A DNA stretch of 64,000 nt from NCBI RefSeq assembly GCF_003112515.1, contig NZ_BEVZ01000002.1, forward strand, positions 1,940,157 to 2,004,156, in the 5' to 3' direction. Below, in pieces: positions 60,127-64,000 of this stretch. The notes beneath the pieces were generated by a model, which made no database searches, was not told the DNA's origin, and worked only from the letters and a program-made list of their open reading frames with translations. How positions within the stretch are numbered: position 1 is the stretch's first letter; every line of letters starts with the position of its first letter. This DNA comes from Streptomyces fragilis. Its GTDB lineage: Bacteria > Actinomycetota > Actinomycetes > Streptomycetales > Streptomycetaceae. The position numbers and the translations under genes are program-made.

Positions 60127-62223
60127 TCAGTTGGTGAAGTACAGGTACTTCCACGATCCGTGCGTCGTGGTGTTGACGTTGTCGCCGGACGGGTTGTTGA
60201 TGTAACTCGTCCGGACGCGCGCCTTGGTGCCGGCCACGCCGGGCGTACCCGTGTTCACGGTGACCTTGCCGGTCGAACTGAGTTCGAAGTACCCCGTGGC
60301 AGTGCGGCGCCACGCGCCGTCGACGTAGACCTGGAACTCGTACCACACCTCGCGGCGCGGGTAGTAGCTCATCGTGGTGCTGACGAGCGCGTCCTTGGTC
60401 TTGCGGAACCAGTAGTAGTTGTGGGACCCGACGTAGCCGGTCTTGTAGTGGCCGGAGACGCTGTTGGAGATGCTCACCTTGGCGTAGCCGACGGAGGTGA
60501 CGGTCCTGGGCGCGTACTTGGTGTCGCCCTTGAAGACGGCGGTCACCGTGGTGTCGCGCTTCATGTCGACGACGGCGGAGATGTTGCCGCTGGAGTTCAC
60601 CGTGCCGCTCTTCAGGAGCACGTTGGGCTTGTCCGAGCCGTAGGGGTTGGCCCAGATCTCGACCTTGCGGTTGGTGTAGGTCGTGCCCAGGTGGGCGGTG
60701 AAGGTGACGTCCTTGCCGTAGGAATAGACGTTGTGGTTGTTGTTCAGCGTCAGCGTCGGCGTGGCACGTGGGATGATCACGGTGTCCGTCTTGGAGACCG
60801 CCGTGTGGGCCGCGTCGCCCGCGTAGGCGACGCGGTAGACGACGTTGTCGCCGGTCGGCGGGGTGTCGGTGAAGCTGAACGTGCCGTCCGCCTTGGCGGT
60901 GACCGACGCCAGGGCCTTGCCGCTGGGGCTCGCCACGTCGGTGCGGGTCACGCTCAGCTTGACTCCGGACGGCAGCGGCTCCGTCGCCGTGATCCTGCCG
61001 GTGACCGTCAGCTTGGTGCCGATGGTGCCCTTGGCGGGGGCGTTCACGGACAGCGTCGGGGTGTTGAGGTTGGCACCGGCGTACGTCTTCAGGGTGTAGG
61101 AGCCGTACGAGCCGACCAGGGCGAAGAGCCGGGAGGAGTCGCCCCACACCAGGTCGGCCGTCTCGAGGTCCGTGGTGATGGTGCGCAGCGGCGTGGTGCC
61201 GTTCGGCTTGAAGACCGAGATGGTGCTGTACAGGTTGAGGTGATCGTAGGTGTAGTTGGCGACGGTGCCCTGGGCGTTGACGTCCGCCCGCCACCCGCTG
61301 GCCGGGTATTCGCCGGCGGCGGAGAACTCGCCGTTCTGGTACGCGTCCCGCTGCCGACCGGCGACGAGCAGCTGCGCGTGGCCGGGGACCAGGTCGAGGT
61401 CGGTGATGTAACCGGTCAGCGAGTGGTCGCCCTGATGGTAGGCGATCTTCTCCGGAGTGCCGGACGAGACGTCCAGGACCGTCATGGAGCCCGAGTCGAC
61501 GTTGGTCTCGCCCACGGCCAGAAGGCCGGGAGAGGACGGGTCGGTGTCGACAACGGCCGCGCCGTCCCAGCCGCCGCCGGGCAGCAGCTCGAGCCGGACG
61601 GGGCCGTCCGCCGCGGCGGCTGCCGCGGCGAGCGTTGCCGGGCCCGCCGGAGCAGTGGGCTCCGCGGTGGGCCCAAGCGTCGGCTCGGCGGTCGCCTCCG
61701 CAGTCGGTACCACGGTCGGCTCGGTGGGCTGCGGGGTCAGGTCAGCCGCCGGGGCCGCGGCCCGGTCCGGGTTGATCGAACCCAGGTTGCCGCTCGACTG
61801 GTGGATGTAGGTGAACCAGACCCTGCCCGCGGAGAAGGCGACATCCTGAGGACCCGCATCGGCGGAGATCGACCACCGGTCCTTGACCGCGAGCGTGCCC
61901 GCGTCGAGAGCGATGACCTCGCGGCTCGCAGGGGCCGCGGCGTACAGCGTGGCGCCGTCGTCCGACAGCGCGAGACCGCAGACGCTGGGGATGTTGTAGA
62001 CGCGTTTGACCAGGTTGCCGGACCAGTCGGCGACAGCGACGCTGCCGTTGACGGGGTCGCCCACGAAGACGCGCTGGTGTGCCGCGTCGGTCACCAGGCC
62101 GCCGCCGGAAGTGGTGACGGTGGTGGCGGCGGCCGAGGCGGTGCCGGCCGCGGCAACGGTCAGTGCTGCCGAGCTGAAGAGGACGGCGAGAGCCGTCGCG
62201 GTGGAGATGCCGCGTCCACGCAC
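60127..62223 (-). CDS. Large secreted protein: beta-propeller plus Ig-like repeats
   Basis: 698 aa from a GTG at 62223 behind GGGGG; an ATG at 62274 is the longer option. Signal peptide ALAVLFSSAALTVAAAGTASA. Residues ~35-340 are propeller-like (VFVGDPVNGSVAVADWSGNL, CGLALSDDGATLYAAAPASR, PQDVAFSAGRVWFTYI), interrupted by a Pro/Thr/Glu repeat region (PTEPTVVPTAEATAEPT). Residues ~370-580 hold bacterial Ig-like domains (GTIGTKLTVTGRITATEPLP). The C-terminal ~110 residues are aromatic-rich (HNYYWFRKTKDALVSTTMSY). Probably cell-wall-associated or extracellular binding protein; no enzyme motif. Confidence 0.85.
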   Translation of the reverse strand: MRGRGISTATALAVLFSSAALTVAAAGTASAAATTVTTSGGGLVTDAAHQRVFVGDPVNGSVAVADWSGNLVKRVYNIPSVCGLALSDDGATLYAAAPASREVIALDAGTLAVKDRWSISADAGPQDVAFSAGRVWFTYIHQSSGNLGSINPDRAAAPAADLTPQPTEPTVVPTAEATAEPTLGPTAEPTAPAGPATLAAAAAAADGPVRLELLPGGGWDGAAVVDTDPSSPGLLAVGETNVDSGSMTVLDVSSGTPEKIAYHQGDHSLTGYITDLDLVPGHAQLLVAGRQRDAYQNGEFSAAGEYPASGWRADVNAQGTVANYTYDHLNLYSTISVFKPNGTTPLRTITTDLETADLVWGDSSRLFALVGSYGSYTLKTYAGANLNTPTLSVNAPAKGTIGTKLTVTGRITATEPLPSGVKLSVTRTDVASPSGKALASVTAKADGTFSFTDTPPTGDNVVYRVAYAGDAAHTAVSKTDTVIIPRATPTLTLNNNHNVYSYGKDVTFTAHLGTTYTNRKVEIWANPYGSDKPNVLLKSGTVNSSGNISAVVDMKRDTTVTAVFKGDTKYAPRTVTSVGYAKVSISNSVSGHYKTGYVGSHNYYWFRKTKDALVSTTMSYYPRREVWYEFQVYVDGAWRRTATGYFELSSTGKVTVNTGTPGVAGTKARVRTSYINNPSGDNVNTTTHGSWKYLYFTN

Positions 62224-62521
62224 AGGTGTTACCCCCAGAGGAAACCCGGTGATCGCCGGGCGCGAGGATCGCACGAGAACACGCGTGACATCGCCCCCGA
62301 GACGGGGCGCACGGCAGGCGGGGCGCGACTGCCAGGGGGCAGCATATGTCGTGTCTGGGACAAACGCGTCACCGGTTTCCCCTCAGGGCTCAGCCCTCCT
62401 CGTGGCCCTTCTCCGCGAGCCGGCCCAGGGCGGCGATGAGGTCGTAGCAGTCGGGCCGGTAGTCGTTCCTGCGGCCGAGGACGCCGCCTCCGCCGTCCTG
62501 GCATGGACACCCACCACCCCC

Positions 62522-62537
62522 GGTAACAGCTGTTACC
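62522..62537. promoter_or_regulatory. 16-bp perfect palindrome before the toxin-antitoxin operon
   Basis: GGTAACAGCTGTTACC is a perfect palindrome ending 8 bp before the antitoxin start. Toxin-antitoxin pairs are generally autoregulated by the antitoxin at such a site. Confidence 0.7.
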
Positions 62538-62545
62538 ATGCGGGT

Positions 62546-62791
62546 ATGGCGAAGACGCAAATCGGCGCACGCGTCGACACGGACGTTGCGGAACTGGCCC
62601 GGCGGCGAGCCGCCGATCTCGGGCTGAGCTTGGGGGACTACCTCGCCCGCCTGGTGGAGGACGACGCCAGCGGTCTGCGCGCCCGCGCGGTCGACGCCGC
62701 CGCTCGTTTCCTGGCCGAACACCAGGACGTGTTCGACGAGGCCGAGAACGCCCCACGAAGCCAGTCGGTCAAGGAAGTGCGCGCCGCCTGA
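62546..62791 (+). CDS. Antitoxin-like ribbon-helix-helix protein
   Basis: 81 aa. TQIGARVDTDVAELARRRAA then DLGLSLGDYLARLVEDD is a ribbon-helix-helix DNA-binding N-terminus. The C-terminal half (FLAEHQDVFDEAENAPRSQS) is acidic and probably wraps the toxin. The last base of its TGA is the first base of the toxin ATG, so the pair is translationally coupled. Confidence 0.8.
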   Translation: MAKTQIGARVDTDVAELARRRAADLGLSLGDYLARLVEDDASGLRARAVDAAARFLAEHQDVFDEAENAPRSQSVKEVRAA

Positions 62792-63168
62792 TGCACCTGC
62801 ACATCGACGTCCCCTGGATCCTCCAGGTCGCCGAAGCGGCCGGCGCCAACGACCCGGCCCCCGACGACTACGGCGTCCCCGTCTCGGCGGTCGCCCGCCA
62901 CCGCGCGGAAGTTTTCGAGCAGCCCGTCTACGACGGCCCCTACGCCAAGGCCGCCGCTCTGGTCCACACACTGGGCCGCTGCCGCTGGCTGGAACGCTCC
63001 AACCTCGCCGTCGCCGCCGCCACCGGTGTGATGTACCTCGAGGCCACCGGCATCACGGTCAAGCCCACCCGCGAGGACGCCACGGCCCTCAAGGACCTGC
63101 TTCTGGACCCCACCTGCACCGTGGGCAAGATCGCCGCCCTGCTGCACGCTTGGCCCACCACCACCTGA
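62791..63168 (+). CDS. Fic/Doc-like toxin with degenerate active site
   Basis: 125 aa. HIDVPWILQVAEAAG, DYGVPVSAVARHRAEVF and YDGPYAKAAALVHTLGRC match actinobacterial Doc-type toxin components in layout. In Doc the next segment is H-x-F-x-x-A-N-K-R; here it reads CRWLERSNLAVAAATG, so the catalytic histidine is not at its usual place. The family variant with L-E-R-S-N is common in Streptomyces and may use another mechanism. Partner of the ribbon-helix-helix antitoxin. Confidence 0.75.
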   Translation: MHLHIDVPWILQVAEAAGANDPAPDDYGVPVSAVARHRAEVFEQPVYDGPYAKAAALVHTLGRCRWLERSNLAVAAATGVMYLEATGITVKPTREDATALKDLLLDPTCTVGKIAALLHAWPTTT

Positions 63169-63354
63169 ACGCCCCTGGCCAGACGCGCAGCGGCGGCCGT
63201 ACCCGGGGCCGCTGTCAGACCAACGGGGCGCTGTTCAGTCGGCTTTGCCGGGGGGACATGGAGTGGGTACGGAACGGGCTCGTCGACCACGAGGTGCGAT
63301 GCTGCGAAAGGCCGCCGTCCCTGCCCAGCCGCTGCTCCGGCGCGCCGCCGCCCG

Positions 63355-63577
63355 AAGCTTTCACCACCTGGACGGTAGGTAGCGTTCGTGCGCTCTGCGT
63401 TCTCGCGGCGTGCGAGCTGGGCGTTGGCCGCGTCCGCCAAGCCGTAGGCGCTGAAGAGTTCACCGCTCTTGCGGTACTTCTTGTTGCACGCCTCCTGGCA
63501 GACGCCTCCGGCCAGGCCTCGGCCGGGGAGGAGTCCCCCTTGGTCTGATTGCCGTAGATCATTGCGACGTACTTCAT
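63355..63577 (-). pseudogene. Frameshifted YCII-related (DGPF) gene
   Basis: On the minus strand MKYVAMIYGNQTKGDSSPAE begins a YCII/DGPF protein. Around 63503 the sense shifts frame to EACNKKYRKSGELFSAYGLA and DAANAQLARRENAERT. After about 63360 the similarity stops, so the C-terminal half (including the D-G-P motif) is gone. Clearly decayed. Confidence 0.7.
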
Positions 63578-63891
63578 CTCGGGTGTCCCCCCCGGGCTCC
63601 TGCGCGCCCCGTCGGCATGCTGTCACCCCTCAGTCGAAGCGGGAATCAGGTCCTCGACAGATCTTTTGCCGCACGGCCGTCGCGCAGCTCGGACACCGAC
63701 GCGACGCGAGTGGTCAACGTACAAGTCGGCTTCACCCCGGTGTTGACCGCGCCCTCCGGCAGGCGCTGCCTGCGGGTTGGACCAGCGCTGGGCCGGAGCG
63801 GTGAGGCGGGGGTTGGCCGCTGGTTCGTGCGCGGCTACGACAGCACGGGGACGGCGGCCTTGCGCGGCGTCGGGAGTGGGCTGGTCCTGCC

Positions 63892-64000
63892 CGTTGGTTG
63901 GGTTGGTTGTCTGTGTGTGGGTTGGGTGGTGTGTGGTGTGTGGTGTTGGTTGTGGTTGGTTTCCGGGTGGCTTCTGCGGGGGGTGTGGTGGTTGGTGGTT
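63892..64000 (+). repeat. G/T-only low-complexity tract at the right edge
   Basis: The plus strand consists almost wholly of G and T (for example GTGGTGTGTGGTGTGTGGTG) for ~110 bp to the end of the window, with two short C-containing breaks. Many GG and GGG runs could form G-quadruplexes, and strand composition is extremely skewed. From 63578 to 63891 no gene is recognisable. Confidence 0.7.

Noticed and set aside
63892..64000. CRISPR or telomere-like repeat
   Set aside because: There is no fixed repeat-spacer period and no palindromic telomere hairpins; it is simple G/T low complexity.

Overview
The window is high-GC actinobacterial DNA, almost certainly from a Streptomyces. Support comes from the strong G/C bias at third codon positions, frequent GTG/TTG starts behind GGAGG-type ribosome sites, rare TTA codons, long perfect-stem hairpins without U tails between operons, secreted CBM2-type enzymes, and typical streptomycete families (SpoIIE-type phosphatase, STAS, ECF sigma, CU044_5270). 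No tRNA, rRNA, CRISPR array or intact insertion sequence was recognised.

Layout. (1) 1-6.6 kb: a leftward sugar operon with a ROK regulator, a ribose-type ABC transporter (ATPase, permease, lipoprotein), a Gfo/Idh oxidoreductase and a TIM-barrel isomerase cut by the left edge. (2) 6.8-11.2 kb: an XRE-cupin regulator divergent from an epoxide hydrolase, then two ester hydrolases acting on plant polymers (CE1 with CBM2, and CE7). (3) 11.5-14.6 kb: a NACHT NTPase with membrane segments, next to a small protein carrying the same short Gly/Asn motif. This looks like an amyloid-signalling NLR/effector pair. (4) 15.0-20.8 kb: regulators paired with small enzymes (MerR; GNAT; AraC with a quinone-reductase-like flavoprotein; HxlR with an aldo/keto reductase), with gene remnants between them.

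(5) 22.0-42.2 kb: a rightward, tightly coupled biosynthetic cluster ending in a 19-bp-stem hairpin. Its first half builds and modifies a carrier-bound acyl group (SagB-like double nitroreductase, acyl-CoA dehydrogenase, stand-alone adenylation enzyme, ACP, acyl-CoA-dehydrogenase-like protein, DapB-like reductase, phosphopantetheinyl transferase). An acyl ligase-ACP loading protein and one PKS module (KS-AT-KR-DH-ACP) follow. The second half is the FkbH/ACP/3-hydroxyacyl dehydrogenase/acyl-CoA dehydrogenase set without an O-methyltransferase, which predicts hydroxymalonyl-ACP as extender. A thioesterase, a second phosphopantetheinyl transferase and a LysE-type exporter close the cluster. Four genes carry TTA codons, so bldA control is likely. 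I cannot match the combination to a known product.

(6) 42.5-64 kb: mostly housekeeping, stress and accessory genes. These are a WYL regulator, VOC protein, cold-shock protein, STAS and HATPase switch proteins with a PAS-SpoIIE phosphatase, GlxA-type regulator divergent from a DJ-1 protein, ECF sigma with a coupled membrane protein, GH10 xylanase lipoprotein, a glutaminase broken by one extra G, peptidase E, a large secreted propeller/Ig protein, a Doc-like toxin-antitoxin pair, a decayed YCII gene, and a G/T-only tract at the right edge.
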